Below, in pieces: positions 35,311 to 47,595 of a stretch of 64,000 bases of DNA (positions are counted from its first letter, which is position 1; each line of letters begins with the position of its first letter). The stretch covers positions 38,496,679-38,560,678 of the forward strand of contig OX411559.1 of assembly GCA_948146395.1 (NCBI GenBank), written 5' to 3'. The notes beneath the pieces were generated by a model. The model saw only the letters and a list, made by a program, of their open reading frames with translations. It was not told the origin of the DNA and did not search any database. Made by a program: the position numbers and the translations under genes. The stretch is from Fragum whitleyi (lineage: Eukaryota > Mollusca > Bivalvia > Cardiida > Cardiidae).

Positions 35311-36274
35311 TAACTGTAGCAAAGCCTGATTTCTACCCGGCCGCTTTGGGAGCAGAGGCTGACCACATTCGGAACATCACTCGGCCATTTTCGTAAACTG
35401 CAACAGACCTCGGATGTATGAAAGGCGGATGGGTATGAAACAAAATCGCGCATTTTGTTAGGCGGAAACAGTGTAAGAAAAATTAGCACTGTAGATTTAT
35501 AGCTTTTACTGTAAATAACGGCTGAAAAATCTTAATTTTTGAGAATGACTAATCATTCTCAAAAATTAAGATTTTCAGTCGATTTTTAAGAATCTAAAGA
35601 TGTTTATATTAGGATACGATGGTTTCACGTCATTGACTTAAACGAGTAGCGTTGGCGACGTCGAATGTTTTCACTCACAGTCTCGAGGGCTAACGTCATT
35701 TTAACTGACGTCATCGAGTTATTCCACGGTTTTCCCGTAATTTGCAAAAATAATCCGTCTATATACATCCGAGGTTGATCGTGAGATTGGCCGAGTGGTG
35801 TTCCGAATGAGGCTGACCAGAATCTTCACTACTCGTTAAAGATAGATAAGGTCTTAACCCCCCCCCCCCCCTCTTCAGTAGGTCAGGGAATTTGCTTTAT
35901 GTATTGTGTCGCTGTCCAGGTTACTCAATATCTGTCTTTTGCATACACATGAAATTGTTGGAAATGCCATCCACTGGCCATCTTCGGCAACCCAGTGCCG
36001 CTCCATTCTGTACACAACATTTATCGAACCTATGACAACTCGCTGAATCTTTTTCGTTCTCATAGATAATCCATGAAGCATATATATATAGGTTATTTTT
36101 CTTTCTTGAAAAAAAAGTCATCATCTTTAAGTCTGCATTACACGTCAACTTATTGAAAATTCAGTTTGCTATACCGAAGCTCTTTTCTGACAGGCATAGT
36201 ACCTACGTCATCGGATAAATCACTAGCCTATTTTTATTGTGTTTTTCCGTGTTTAACTGATATATTATTAAAAC
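35311..36274. other. No gene; hairpin and minisatellite unit
   Basis: A 59-bp near-perfect hairpin at 35521-35579 (CTGAAAAATCTTAATTTTTG pairing with CAAAAATTAAGATTTTCAG). One 44-bp-type unit (CATCCGAGGTTGATCGTGAG) at 35755-35812, also found at 15812. A short poly-C near 35860. No exon recognised. Confidence 0.6.
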
Positions 36275-37747
36275 ATTAGACGTCGCGCACGGTAATGCGG
36301 CACTAAAATGTAACGTCAAAATAGCGAACGTCAATTGTGTAGCGTCTAGTGGTTATTTTTTCTTCTTCTTTTTTTTTCTATTAGAAAAGAATTCACGTTA
36401 TCATTATCTTGCTCACTTTTTCTACAGCTATAGCAATGTCAGAATATATAGCCATCATTAAAAAATCAAAACTCGCCCTTATCACTCGCGAAGAATGCAA
36501 AATGCCATATTATTTTTTACTTCGCATAAATGTTTAGACATGTGAATACTGTATTAAGCCTTTTGTAGAGTTAGGCTTATTTCCACTCTAAATATGAAGA
36601 AGTATTTGGCTAGACGCTTTTTTTAACATTACTTATGTTATAATGTAGAGGTAAATCTGACATTATGAAATATTCACCATATTTTTATTGCAATGATCAA
36701 TTCGAACCAACAGCAGCTTGTTCATAAAAAGTGATGGTCATCAATACATACATTTTTGTAAAAGGAATATGACGCATCCACCCCCCCCCCCCTTCTTTTT
36801 GAATGTTCGAAAAAAGTTGTTACATTTTGCTAAGTTTGCTTCGAACTTCGAGTTTGTTGCGGACTAATCTACTCTGTATTCGTCTGAAGGCGCGTCGGTT
36901 TTATAATTCACCGAATCAAACATAACGTCGTTGTAACAAAATGCGCGTTTTTTTTTTTTAAATCGTTCCACACGAACTAATATTAATATCTCTTTTATTT
37001 GTAAATATTTTTTCATGAAATTTTAATATGATTTATAAGAGAAAAATAATATTTCTTACCATTAATTAAATTATCGTATGAATAAAGCGACTGCTTTTTT
37101 AAGCGTATTAAGAATGGAAAAAAACAGTTTTATAACAGCCTAAAAAGATTTCGTTCCACACGAATTTCGTCTTATCAATTTTCCGATTGAAATTCAAATT
37201 GATATCTATTTACATATTTAAGAAAAACAGAAAAATAATATTTTTAATTTAAAGGTTGGTTGCAATTGAACCATTTTTGATTAAAATATACAAGAAAATC
37301 GTCATTTTTTCGGCGTCTTAAAGTTTGATGTTACGCTTCACTTTTTGTTAAACATAAAGCGGTAGGTTTCTTATTTGTGGTTAAATTTCGATTTCCGTTG
37401 GTAAAATTTTTGGATGTCATGCCAGTTTAGATTTGATGCACTTTCAAGCAGTTTAAACATTATTAAACTGTATAAAATATAAGATGTGTATCTTCCGGTG
37501 ATGCTTTTTTGTTACATGTTACACGCGTTTTTTCGCTTAAATTACAATTTGAAACTCCTTTTTACGAAATCATACGAAAATAGTTTACAAAAAAAGTTTG
37601 ACTTATAAATTGGCATTGGTTTAAGCGTTATTTAGATATAAGATATATGGATGGTGCGACCAAAGAGTCTTGTTATGATAAGTTTTAAAACACAGAGGGT
37701 GACGTTTATTAAAAAGTGCCGCTTTACCGTGCGCGACGTCACTAATG
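36275..37747. mobile_element. 1.5-kb TIR element, non-autonomous
   Basis: Left ATTAGACGTCGCGCACGGTA, then ATGCGGCACT, is inverted at the right as AGTGCCGCTTTACCGTGCGC, then GACGTCACTAAT. The terminal repeats are about 40 bp with a few mismatches. The interior is AT-rich, with TCGTTCCACACGAA twice (about 36963 and 37150) and no transposase frame. The target duplication is unclear. Confidence 0.72.
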
Positions 37748-37828
37748 AAACATCTAGTCTATCTGGTTTTTCTGACCAGTCTTTTGTAACTTTTTTACAT
37801 ATTCATATCAAAATGTCGAATACCCTAC

Positions 37829-37960
37829 TACGGAAGCCCACTGGGGCCCTTTTGTCTTAGCTCTTAGGTCTTATGCCTTACGTCTAAGCTCTTAGCTCTT
37901 ATGTCTTACGTCTTAGCTCTTAGCGCTTATCTCTTATCCCTTAGCTGTAATAATGTTTGG
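37829..37960 (+). repeat. Terminal TTAGCTCTTA minisatellite, left
   Basis: Short imperfect units of TCTTAGCTCTTA and GTCTTACG follow the left terminus. Mirrored at 47490-47595. Confidence 0.85.
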
Positions 37961-38261
37961 AAATGGAAACAACGTGGATTTTGGTGAGGAAGATAATTGA
38001 AAATCGTTGCATTAACGGTAATTATTTTCTCATTTTTATTATTATTAAATATCATTAATTCGATTATTGCATGATGTTTAATAACGCTACCTTCAACTGT
38101 ACTTCAACTAGTTATTATATATCGTGACGGCCAATTTATTCTGTAATATAAATCTTTACTCATAGCAGTACATAAACAGCCAGAAGGTTTCATAGGAACC
38201 AAATCAAACTCATCCTTTTTATTTTTAAAATTCTCAGATTTATGTTGCCCTATTTTTTAGC

Positions 38262-39172
38262 TCACCTGAGCACGAAGTGATCAAGGTGGGCTTTTATGGT
38301 AAGGTGGATGTCCCTCGTCAGTCGTTCGTCGTCACCATTTACCTTGTATGCAATCTAGAGTCCATTTTTTTGGCCGATCAACCTGAAAATTGGCCAGCAT
38401 GATTGTCTCAACGAAATCTCGGTCGAGTTCGAAACTGGATCAACTGGGATCAAAAACAAGGCACGGGGGTCAAATTTTAGAAAAACCTTGTATGCACTCT
38501 AGAGGCCACATTGTTTGCCCGATCAACCTGAACATTTGCCAGAATGAATGTTTTTCCTTAATTTGAGACAAGATACGAAAATGGGCCGACTGGGGTTAAA
38601 AAACTAAGTCACATTGTCAGAATGGCTGTCTTATTCAAATCTTGGACAAGTATCAAATTTGGTAAAATTGGATAAAAAATTTGGTCACATGATCAACATT
38701 TACGAAAACCTTGTATGTACTTTAGAGGCCACATTTTTTTGCCCGTTCAACCCGATAATTAGTCAAAGTGACTGTTTACCTAAACCTGAGACAGGTTCAA
38801 AATTTGGTCAGCTGGTGTCAAAAATTAAGTCAATGGGTCAAATCTTTGAAAACCCTTATGCACTTTAGAGGCTACAATTTTTGCCCGATCTTCCTGAAAA
38901 TTGGTCAGAATGGTTGTCTAAATCAAATCTTCGACTTGTTTCCACATAGATAAAATAAGTCCAAAATTGGTCACGTAGTCAACATAAGAAAACCTTGTAT
39001 GCACTCTATAGGCCATATTTTTTGTACGATCTAACTGAAAATCGGTCAGAATAATTTTTTTTGTAAGTCGGTTAAGTTTGAAATAGGGTCAACTGGGATC
39101 AAAACTAGGTCACTTGGTCAAATTCTCGAAACATCTTGTATGAACTCTAGATGTCATTGTTTGCTTGAATAC
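38262..39172 (+). repeat. ~143-bp tandem repeat block with terminal hairpin, left arm
   Basis: Starts with TAGCTCACCTGAGCACGAAG, then TGATCAAGGTGGGC, a hairpin. Units containing GATCAACCTGAAAATTGG and AACCTTGTATGCACTCTAGA recur about every 143 bp. Mirrored in the right arm at 46265-47170. Short frames here are not genes. Confidence 0.85.
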
Positions 39173-39430
39173 GGAAGCCAAATTGGACTCTTTGTCTAAG
39201 CTCGTATGTCTTCCGTCTTATCTGTTATCTCTGAGCTCTTATCTGTTATCTCTAAGCTCCGTGCTCTTAGCTCTTATCTGTTATCTCTTATCTGTTATCT
39301 CTTAGCTCTTATTTGTTATCTCTTAGCTGTTATCTCTTATCTCTTACCTCTTATCTGTTATCTCTTAGCTTTTAGCTCTTATCTCTTAGCTGCTATCTGT
39401 TATCTCTTAGCTCTTATCTCTTATACAAGA
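39173..39430 (+). repeat. Inner TACGGAAGCC module and minisatellite, left arm
   Basis: TACGGAAGCCAAATTGGACT, then CTTTGTCTAAGCTC, resembles the outer terminus. It is followed by CTTATCTGTTATCTCTTAGCT-type units. The mirror copy is at 46008-46266. This looks like a second, inner set of transposon ends. Confidence 0.75.
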
Positions 39431-39682
39431 AGAAATCTCTCGCGATGTTGTCTGTCATTTCTATCCAAGTAGCCGGAAACCTGCACTTTAATTTTAAATG
39501 ACAATTTATTCATCCGTGGTGATTTGCATTCAAAATTATTTATCCTGCGTGATTCCCCAATCTAACGAATGTATAATTGCACCATTTCTTATCCGCGCTT
39601 GTTCGTCGGTTATATGTATTTGTCCTGGTATGCATTTTGATCATTCACTTGTATTTCCTCTTTTCCCCAGATACCCACTATA

Positions 39683-40167
39683 ATGAAGACTGATTTACTG
39701 GTGGTATGGTTCTGCACATTATTCGTTTTCCGGGTGTTGGCAGTGACGCCTTCAAATTTTCCTGTGGGTGGTGACACAACAAGACTGGAGTAAATCAAAA
39801 CATACTTGGATTGCGGATTTACCTATACTGAAATTGTTTTACTTCTATCGAGTACATAACAAAAGAGATTGAAACTAGTGGGCAGTGTCTAGGTTACCGT
39901 TCTATGTGGAGATGTTTGACAAATGAGCATAAGCTGAAAGTAAAAACAAAGTTCTGACATTTATGAGACAAATTGATCCCGTGGACATTGCATTACGAAA
40001 GCCGCATCGTTTAAAAAGGTGCAAGTATATAGTTAAAGGTCCAAATTACGTTTGGCACGTTGAAGGACATGATAAGCTTAAACCTTATGGATTTTGTATC
40101 CATGGAGCGATTGACGGTTATTGCAGGCGGAAGATTAGAAGTATCACAAAGTGACAACAACCCAGCT
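39683..40167 (+). pseudogene. DDE integrase-like transposase, 5' half (left arm)
   Basis: An acceptor-like TTTTCCCCAG ends at 39670, and an ATG at 39683 opens a hydrophobic leader (MKTDLLVVWFCTLF) that stops at TAA after TTRLE; the same stop is in the right-arm copy. Beyond it are CGFTYTEI, then a ~110-bp deletion, then EIETSGQCLGYRSMW. The frame from 39963 has RLKRCKYIVKGPNYVWHVEG, then KPYGFCIHGAIDGY. In this eukaryotic family with a retroviral-type integrase core the first catalytic Asp lies in VWHxDG; here it is Glu. Family assignment is from memory of related animal and fungal proteins. Confidence 0.75.
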
Positions 40168-40949
40168 GTGTTTTAAGCGGTAATGATTTTGGAAAATAAA
40201 TCGTAAGACTTTGCCAAGAAATGTATGGTTTACGTAGACCGATTTTCTGTCAAGAATTTGAGGAACTAACCATGCTACTTAAGCCTGATCTTCAAATACC
40301 CTGGCTGTACAATGTGCAATTCGATTATACAATGAACTGTTGGAGCTTAACAAAGAAAATTAATTGTTTATAAAATGAATCCCCGGTTTATATATTAATA
40401 ATATGTTTCTTGTATACTAATTCTGAATGCAAAAATGTTCATGTACGTGTGTGTTCGTGCGTTTATGTACTCTTGTGGATTTAAAATTGAATGTTGGTAC
40501 TCATTAGAAATGTTTCGTTTTCATTGTATCCAAAGCTAATTGCATTTACTCTGAAACAAAATGTAGCAGAGCTCAACCTGTTAAGGTAGGTGCACCGATC
40601 CTTGCGATATACGTGTTATATAGAGAAAGACTATCTTAAAATATTAGTGTTATCTGATATAGGTTTGGAGAATTCATCTGACTATTTCTCACAGCCGAGA
40701 CCAAATAATGTTGATAATTTAAGGCACCAACATCTTGTTTTATTTAAATGAATTTTTAAAGGTTCTATTATATAATAAATAGAGAAATGGTCTCGGCCCT
40801 AAAAAGACAATTTTGATCTGATCTAAAAAAAAATATGGTAGCCTAAGGGATACCTAATGATCAATCATGTACAGTTTGAAAATCATCAATTAGGTTCGGG
40901 GAAAAGTCATATTTTACCATATTTGGAAATTAGCCTCGCCATGTTATTC
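40168..40949. other. No gene seen (spacer of the inverted repeat)
   Basis: AT-rich DNA just beyond the left arm. It shows no similarity by eye to the 3' half of the integrase gene that follows the right arm. Confidence 0.45.
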
Positions 40950-41912
40950 ATTCGGTCTAAATTTCTTGAACAACTTTGAAAGAGGGTCACCCTAGGATGT
41001 TTCCTGTGAAGTTTGATTGACATGCATCCTGTAGGTTCTGATTTTTTCTAAGAAAAAGTGTACAACTGGACGTACGCGCTGCCAGACAGACGCACGACGG
41101 ACACAGCGCCATGACAATAGGGTGACCTGACAATAGCCACATTGGCCTTCGACCAGTGAAGCTAAAAATCTTGCAAAGTTAAATTCAAATTTGCCTACTG
41201 GATTGAGAGCGGAAAAAGTTTTAAAGAATTCAAATTCAAAAACATCCTAGCCCTACAACGCCCATATTTGGAGGATAAATGCGTTTCAAAAGAAAAGTTA
41301 CTGCATAGTTGAATTGAAATTGGTTCAGAAGAGAAGGACATTAAAAGCTTTCATAGTCAAAAATTACCCTGCCAATATTTTGGTGTCATGTTCACTATCA
41401 CTAACAAATTCAAGGGTCACCCAAGGAACATTTTTACATAGGACGGTTGAAATTTGCCATGTGGTTACTGGCTTAAGATTTCAGGGTTTAAAAAAAAACT
41501 CAGCTCGGCCGCGCCCATAGTGGGGAGTCAATCCAAATTTCGCGAACAGCCTTTGAAGAGGGTCAACCAAAGAAAATTTGGCAAGGTTTCATTAAAATGG
41601 GACTACTGGTTCCATCAGTCAAAGATTCCAAAGTTACAAAAGGCACACCAATATTTAAAGAAGAAAATTTTCTCATATTTCACAATATGGGCCAATTATC
41701 CGGCCAGTCGACAGCCTGTTACACCAATCTTATCAGCCTTGTAAGAATTAAAGAAATTGTCCAAAGGATCACTACTGTGAAATCTAGTTAAAAACTACAT
41801 AGTATTTTCAGAGAATAAGACGTTTAAAGTAACAGTTAACTTACTCACAGACACACGCCGGACACCAGGCCATGACAATACCTCTACCGAACTAGGTCCC
41901 GTTGAGCTAATA
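40950..41912 (+). repeat. Tandem-repeat element fragments with GACGGACAC tails
   Basis: Two diverged blocks, each ending in CAGACxxACGxCGGACAC-type sequence followed by CATGACAATA (about 41090-41160 and 41845-41912), then an AGCTAA end. This resembles the ending of the element at 17675-19414. Three overlapping short frames lie in the second block and are discounted. Confidence 0.5.
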
Positions 41913-43690
41913 ATACTCTTCAACATTTAAAGCATGGAAGAATAACCCAGGATAAAGTGCACTGAAAGAAAACAGACTTGAATGTGTTCTGTTCTGATAC
42001 AGCACCATAGCAATGCAGAGAGACCATAGCAGTGCAGAGAGATAAAGGGAAGGTTTTACACAGACACTTAAGCTGCAATACAGTATAGAACATGTGGGTT
42101 TACACAATGATAGCCAAATAATTAAAATAACAAGTTCATTTGACAAAGTTTTATTGTTTATATTCATGGAACTAACTATCGACAATTAATTTCAATTAAA
42201 ATAAAGCATGCACTATTAAACAAGAAATATAGGGCCCTTTATTCTCTCCATAATCCCGAAGGTGCTTTCTGTTTACATTTCACACAAAATACTCCTTAGA
42301 AACAAATAATCAATCTATGAAAATTTACTGGATAATCTCATTATATTTGTGGAGTGTATTGTGTACTCGAGATTATTTTTTTCCAACAATGCCCAAGGCC
42401 CTTTTACCCATGTTTTCAAAAAGATCACCCCCATTTTCCAACGGAGCAAAGGAACATTTTTAAGCGAAACTTCCTTAGATCTATAGAATCTATTAGTGAA
42501 AAGTCCAAGGAAATCTGATATTTGTGGTTTTCATCACAAAAAATGTGTTTGTGAAACACGAATGCGCCCAAAATGGCAAATCTTTTTTTTAATTTTTGAC
42601 CATGACAGACGACCAAGTCAAAGAACCTTGACATCTGTAGATCTGAATTATCCAGCTCTAACACCATACCAAATATGAGCATTTTATCTTGAATAGCCTT
42701 GATGTAATTGGTAATATTGGGTCTTTTGGTTAATTAAGTTTTGCAGACAGACTGACAAAAAGACAATGGTAAAACGATATGCCCTAGATCTTTCGATGCG
42801 AGGGCATAAATATACAGTCCTCCTAGTGACCAGTTGGAAAAATATAGGACTTTTTATAGGTTCCTTTTACCAACACCAAAAATAGAGGTTCTTTTAGTGT
42901 CCTTTTTACTTGCTTCAAAAACAATTTTAGCATCTTCCTTCCAAATAGTGGAGCTTCCTTATGATGAATTTATATTTCAGCCAAAAAAATGGTAATAACT
43001 GTCAGCAGCATAGACTAATTTCTAATATACATCTGAAAAATCAAAGAAAAGAAAGATATGCACAAACAGCTGTTTAAGAACACATCTTCAAAACATTTAC
43101 AAGCACCAGAAAACAAACACTTGTCTTAAAATTTTTCATCAGACCTTGTGTGCAAAAATATAGGTTTTTATAGCCATTTTTGAGGCAAAATAAAGGTTTT
43201 ATAGGTTTTTACTCTATCTAAAGCAAAATAAAAGGTTTTTATAGGTTTTATGAGTTTCGCTGGGATGCCTGAAACATAGTTTACGGTAGTTTACCTTTGG
43301 TCAGGAGAGCTAAAAGCGGGGCCATCAAATTGATGAGAGAAACTGTACTGAAGCTGAAAGTGTCTAAGATCCGGTTCTTTCTTACAATTGTACCTAATCC
43401 TGATGCATAAGATAAAAAGAACAAGCCTTCAAATTTGTCCAATGTGAAAAGTTAAGGTCATACTCGTAAAAATGGCAGTTTGAATGAAATTTTACTAATT
43501 TACTAAAACTCACCACCTGAATATTTTCTCATATATTTATTTAATGTGCCCAAACTTCACATGAATATTACCAATTTAAATAAATTTGTAATGGATTATT
43601 TACTACACAATAATGTTGGAGCAATTTCAGAAACGGTCGAAAGTTTTTGAACCTTTGACTTAAGAAAAAGGGTAAAAGTCGTTAGTTTAA
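41913..43690. other. No gene seen
   Basis: Interior of the 9.8-kb element. Around 42840-43260, ATAGGTTTTTATAGG-like phrases recur irregularly. No domain, exon or clean repeat boundary recognised. Confidence 0.45.
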
Positions 43691-43693
43691 ACC

Positions 43694-43878
43694 TATTTAT
43701 TTCTTACAACTTAGATTAATCCCTCTCGATTCTGCTTCCCGGAAAATAAACCAGTACTCGAGCTGAATGTGTGGGCCAATGAAAGAACCAAGTCGATAGC
43801 CGCTCCCGGGAATCGAAATCAGGACCTTTGGGTCAAGAGGCCGACGCTCTACCTCTAGACCACGGACACCACACAAAT
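43694..43878 (-). mobile_element. tRNA-derived SINE family C
   Basis: On the minus strand: GTCCGTGGTCTAGAGGTAGA (box A-like), then TTTCGATTCCCGGG (box B-like), then a short body ending AGGGATTAATCTAAG and a TAAATAGGTTTAAAC tail. A truncated relative is at 63440-63492. The head has lost tRNA pairing. Confidence 0.75.
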
Positions 43879-44639
43879 AGTAAAAAAAAAAATCGTTAGT
43901 TTTTATCTTCAAAGTAGGTTTGCAAACAATTTCTGTAGTTCGATTTTTGGTATCATAACCTCTAAACTCAGTACAAATTGATGACTACCGATTTATGGAA
44001 CGGTTACCATAGTCTTGACGATTGATTCATGTAAAGGCTAACGCTTTTTAATTTTAGGTCTACTCCGTACCTTTGGCTTCCCTGATGGCCCTACACATGT
44101 CGTTTGGAGATAAAAGCACTCGAAAACACGAGTATAAAGCTTATTTGCGATTCTTTGATTTTAATGAAAAAAAACCCTCCTACTCTAAGTTAATCCCATA
44201 CCATACGAAAGTTGAGATCACGTTACTACTTATTTCTTAAAATGTGAAATCTAATGATGTAGTTTTGTTCTGTGAAAAAGTTTTTTTTTTTTAATTATGC
44301 AATTTAAAACTTGTTTCAAAAATACAATCACATTAGCAAGCCAAAAGGGGCTTTTTAATGACCATCAAACAAACAGCAATGTCTTATGTTTGATGTAAAA
44401 ACATGTTCCTTTATAGTTTAAAAGGTGATAAAAAGACTAGGGTCTAAACTCTTGCAAAGAATTTTTGAAATGCGACCTCTGTTTGCCCAACGCTGGACCC
44501 TATTTCTTTTTCAAATAGTCATTTTACAGAGTTCCCAGATGGTCCCTTTTTGCTTTACTGTTCATATTAAAATATATATATATAAATAAATATATAAATA
44601 AATGGAAGAATGGATAACAGACTCTCTTTTGTTTGATAT
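43879..44639. other. No gene; contains inverted family K copy
   Basis: The 44440-44565 stretch is an inverted copy of dispersed family K (GCGACCTCTG, CAGAGTTCCCAGATGGTCCC). TATATA/TAAATA-rich sequence lies at 44570-44600. The rest is unassigned. Confidence 0.5.
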
Positions 44640-45746
44640 TTATTCCTCAACCGGTTTCATAAATTCTTCAGGAGGTACATAAAATGCATATGCTGACCGA
44701 TTTTCTTCCCAAAATCATGACCTCCAAAAGCTTCGGGGATAAAGTGCATTAAATCGGGTTTGCCATTTTGAATTTCAGCGGTTTTTTTTGTGTGTGTGCA
44801 CGTATTGTATGTAAGTTCCAATGCGCAGCTATTCTATCAAGTTCTGTCTGGATAATTCGAGTGAAACAGAACGTAAACATTCTACGAGTAGCGGATTAAT
44901 TTCATCGAAATCACTGCCGTCTTTAAGGTCTTTAAAAAAAACACCAATGAATTCCCTGTTTTTTTAACGATCTTCACCAAGCCTCGATTCTTTGATTAGA
45001 AACACTTCTTCCGTATCTAAAGCTCTTAAGTCCTGCCATACTGTCTGTATCAGTTTGAGTAGAATTGTCCGTGCCTTTGTCTCAGCGGGAAATTCTTGGG
45101 ACAACACCAAGTTGTATGACAGTTTCGAGATAGTATGAGGCGACCAAAGCTGGGTTGTTGTTACTCTGTGATACTTCTAACCATCCTAACTATCCCTCTG
45201 CTATAACCGTCAATCGCGCCATGAATACAAAATCCATAAGATTTAAGCTGATCATATCCGTCAACGTGCCAAACGTAATTTAGACTTTTAACTATATACT
45301 TGCGCTTTTTAAACGACGCGCCTTTCGTAATGCAATGCCCACAGGATAAATTTGTCTCATAAATTTCAGAACTTTGTTTTTGGTACTTTCAGCTAATGCT
45401 CACTTGTCAAACGTCTCCACATAGAACGGTAACATATACACTGCCCACTAGTTTCAATCTCTTTTGTTATGTACTCTATGATCGTCGCATCTGGTGTGTA
45501 TTTCATTAGCCGTCTCAAGTTGTTCTTTCGGAGGATCCTCTTTAGCTGTCGGACAGAGATGGTAATCTTGTTCATAACAAAGAGTAGTAAAACAATTTCA
45601 GTATAGGTAAATCCGCAATCCAAGTATGTTTTGATTTACTCCAGTCTTGTTGTGTCACCACCCACATGAAAACTTGAAGGCGTCACTGCCAACACCCGGA
45701 AAACGAATAATGTGCAGAACCATACCACCAGTAAATCAGTCTTCAT
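44640..45746 (-). pseudogene. DDE integrase-like transposase, full-length pseudogene (right arm)
   Basis: From ATG (45746-45744) to TAA (44642-44640) there are about 369 codons, a plausible full length. In order: hydrophobic leader, TAA after TTRLE, CGFTYTEI, SVRQLKRILRKNNLRRL (HTH-like), SGQCICYRSMWRRL, NYVWHVDGYDQLK with the first Asp kept, GFCIHGAIDGYSR, NNNPAL, DKGTDNS (second Asp), SVSNQRIEAW (Glu of the DDE triad), AAHWNLHTIR and a C-terminus with YAFYVPPEEFMKPVEE. Stops at SEH*, before DKGT and at the Trp codon after IEAW, plus frameshifts, inactivate it. Only its 5' part lies in the inverted arm. Integrase-type DDE enzymes cut and join transposon ends. Superfamily name uncertain. Confidence 0.8.
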
Positions 45747-46007
45747 TATAGTGGGTATCTGGGAAAAAGAGGAAATACAAGTGAAAGATCAAAATGCATA
45801 CTAGGACAAATACACATAACTGACGAACAAGCGCGGATAAGACATAGTGCGATTATAGCTTCGTTAGATTGGGGAATCACGCAGGATAAATAAACTTGAA
45901 TGAAAATCACCATGGATGAATAAATTGACATTTAAAATTAAAGTGCAGGTTTCCGGTTACTTAGATAGAAATGTCAGACTAATTCGCGAGAGATTTCTTC
46001 TTGTATG

Positions 46008-46266
46008 AGAGCTAAGAGATAAGAGATAACAGATAAGAGCTAAGAGATAACAGATAAGAGGTAAGAGATGAGAAATAACAGCTAAGAGATAACAAATAAG
46101 AGCTAAGAGATAAGAGATAACAGCTAAGAGATAAGAGATAACAGCTCAGAGATAACAGATAAGAGCTAAGAGCACAGAGCTTAGAGATAACAGATAAGAG
46201 CTCAGAGATAACAGATAAGACGGAAGACATATGTGCTCAGACAAAGAGTCCAATTGGGCTTCCGTA
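46008..46266 (-). repeat. Inner TACGGAAGCC module and minisatellite, right arm
   Basis: Mirror of 39173-39430: AGAGATAACAGATAAGAGCT units and, at its end, GAGTCCAATTGGGCTTCCGTA. Confidence 0.8.
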
Positions 46267-47170
46267 TTCAAGCAAACAATGACATCTAGAGTTCAAACAA
46301 GGTGTTTCGAGAATTTGAACAAGTGACCAAGTTTTGATCCCAGTTGACCCTATTTCAAACTTAACCGACTATTTACAAAAACAATTATTCTGGCCGATTT
46401 TTAGTTCGATCGTACAAAAAATATGGCCTATAGAGTGCATGCAAGGTTTTTCCTATGTTGACTACGTGACCAAATTTTGGCCTTATTTTATCTATGTGGA
46501 AACAAGTCGAAGATTTGATTTAGACAACCATTCTGACCAATTTTCAGGAAGATCGGGCAAAAATTGTGGCCTCTTTAGTGCATATGAGGGTTTTCTAAGA
46601 TTTGACCCATTGACTTAATTTTTGACCCCAGCTGACCAAATTTTGAACCTGTTTCAGATTTAGGTAAACAATCACTTTGACTAATTATCGGGTTGATCGG
46701 GCAAAAAATGTGGTCTCTAGAGTGCATACAAGGTTTTCCTAAATATTGATCACGTGACCAAATGTTGATCCAATTTTACCGAATTCGATACTTGTCCAAG
46801 ATTTGAATAAGACAACCATTCTGACCATGTGACTTAGTTTTATTACCCCAGTTGGCCCATTTTCGTATCTTGTCTCAGATTAAGACAAAACATTCATTCT
46901 GGCCAATTTTCAGGTTGATCGGGCAAACAATGTGGCCTCTAGAGTGCAAACAATGTTTTTCTAAGTTTTGACCCCCGTGCCTTGATTTTGATCCTAGATG
47001 GCCAAGTTTCGAAGTCGACCGAGATTTCATTGAGACAATTATGCTAGCCAATTTTAAGGTTGATCGGAAAAAAATGGACTCTAGATTGCATACAAGGTAA
47101 ATGGTGACGACGAGGGACATCCACCTTACCACAAAAGCCCACCTTGATCACTTCGTGCTCAGGTGAGCTA
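46265..47170 (-). repeat. ~143-bp tandem repeat block, right arm
   Basis: Mirror image of the left-arm block, ending GCCCACCTTGATCACTTCGT, then GCTCAGGTGAGCTA. Unit landmarks CCAATTTTCAGGTTGATCGG and CTCTAGAGTGCA recur. Confidence 0.85.
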
Positions 47171-47489
47171 AAAAATAGGGCCACATAAATCTGGGAATAT
47201 TAAAAATAAAAAATAAATAGGGTGAGCTTGATTTGGTTCCTATGAAACCTTCTGGCTGTTTATGTACTGCTATGAGTAAAGATTTAAATTACATAATACA
47301 TTGGCCGTCACGATATATAATAACTATTTGAAGTACAGTTGAAGGTAGTGTTACTTAACCTCATGAAATAATCGAATTAATAATATTTTAGATAATAAAA
47401 ATGAGAAAAGTAAATACCTTTAATGCAACGATTTTCAATTATCTTCCTTACCAAAATAATCCACGTTGTTTCCATTTCAAAACATTATT

Positions 47490-47595
47490 ACAGCTAAGAG
47501 ATAAGAACTAAGAGCTAAGACGTAAGACATAAGAGCTAAGACGTAAGACATAAGAGCTAAGACGTAAGACATAAGGGCCCCAGTGGGCTTCCGTA
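47490..47595 (-). repeat. Terminal minisatellite, right
   Basis: TAAGAGCTAAGACGTAAGACA units repeated nearly exactly three times before the right terminus GGGCCCCAGTGGGCTTCCGTA (last bases at 47595). More homogeneous than the left copy. Confidence 0.85.

Larger units (their letters stand above)
37829..47595. mobile_element. 9.8-kb element with ~2.4-kb inverted terminal arms and DDE-integrase pseudogene
   Basis: Ends TACGGAAGCCCACTGGGGCC on both sides in inverted orientation, flanked by the 6-bp duplication CCCTAC (37823-37828 and 47596-47601). The left arm (37829-40167) is mirrored by the right arm (45149-47595); the left lacks about 110 bp present in the right. Each arm holds a terminal TTAGCTCTTA-rich minisatellite, a ~143-bp tandem-repeat block, a second TACGGAAGCC module and the 5' half of an integrase-like gene. 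The 3' half of that gene is present only beside the right arm. This may be a transposon with very long inverted repeats or an inverted duplication of one. Confidence 0.8.

Noticed and set aside
35700..35725. TGACGTCA sites as a CREB-regulated promoter
   Set aside because: The octamer recurs in many repeat copies across the window (for example near 14787, 55398 and 58985) with no gene start nearby, so regulatory meaning is unsupported.
41314..41791. Three overlapping short plus-strand frames
   Set aside because: They lie in a decayed tandem-repeat element and show no domain or codon signal.
37829..47595. CRISPR-like array in the TTAGCTCTTA minisatellites
   Set aside because: Units are contiguous and imperfect without unique spacers, and the context is an animal genome.
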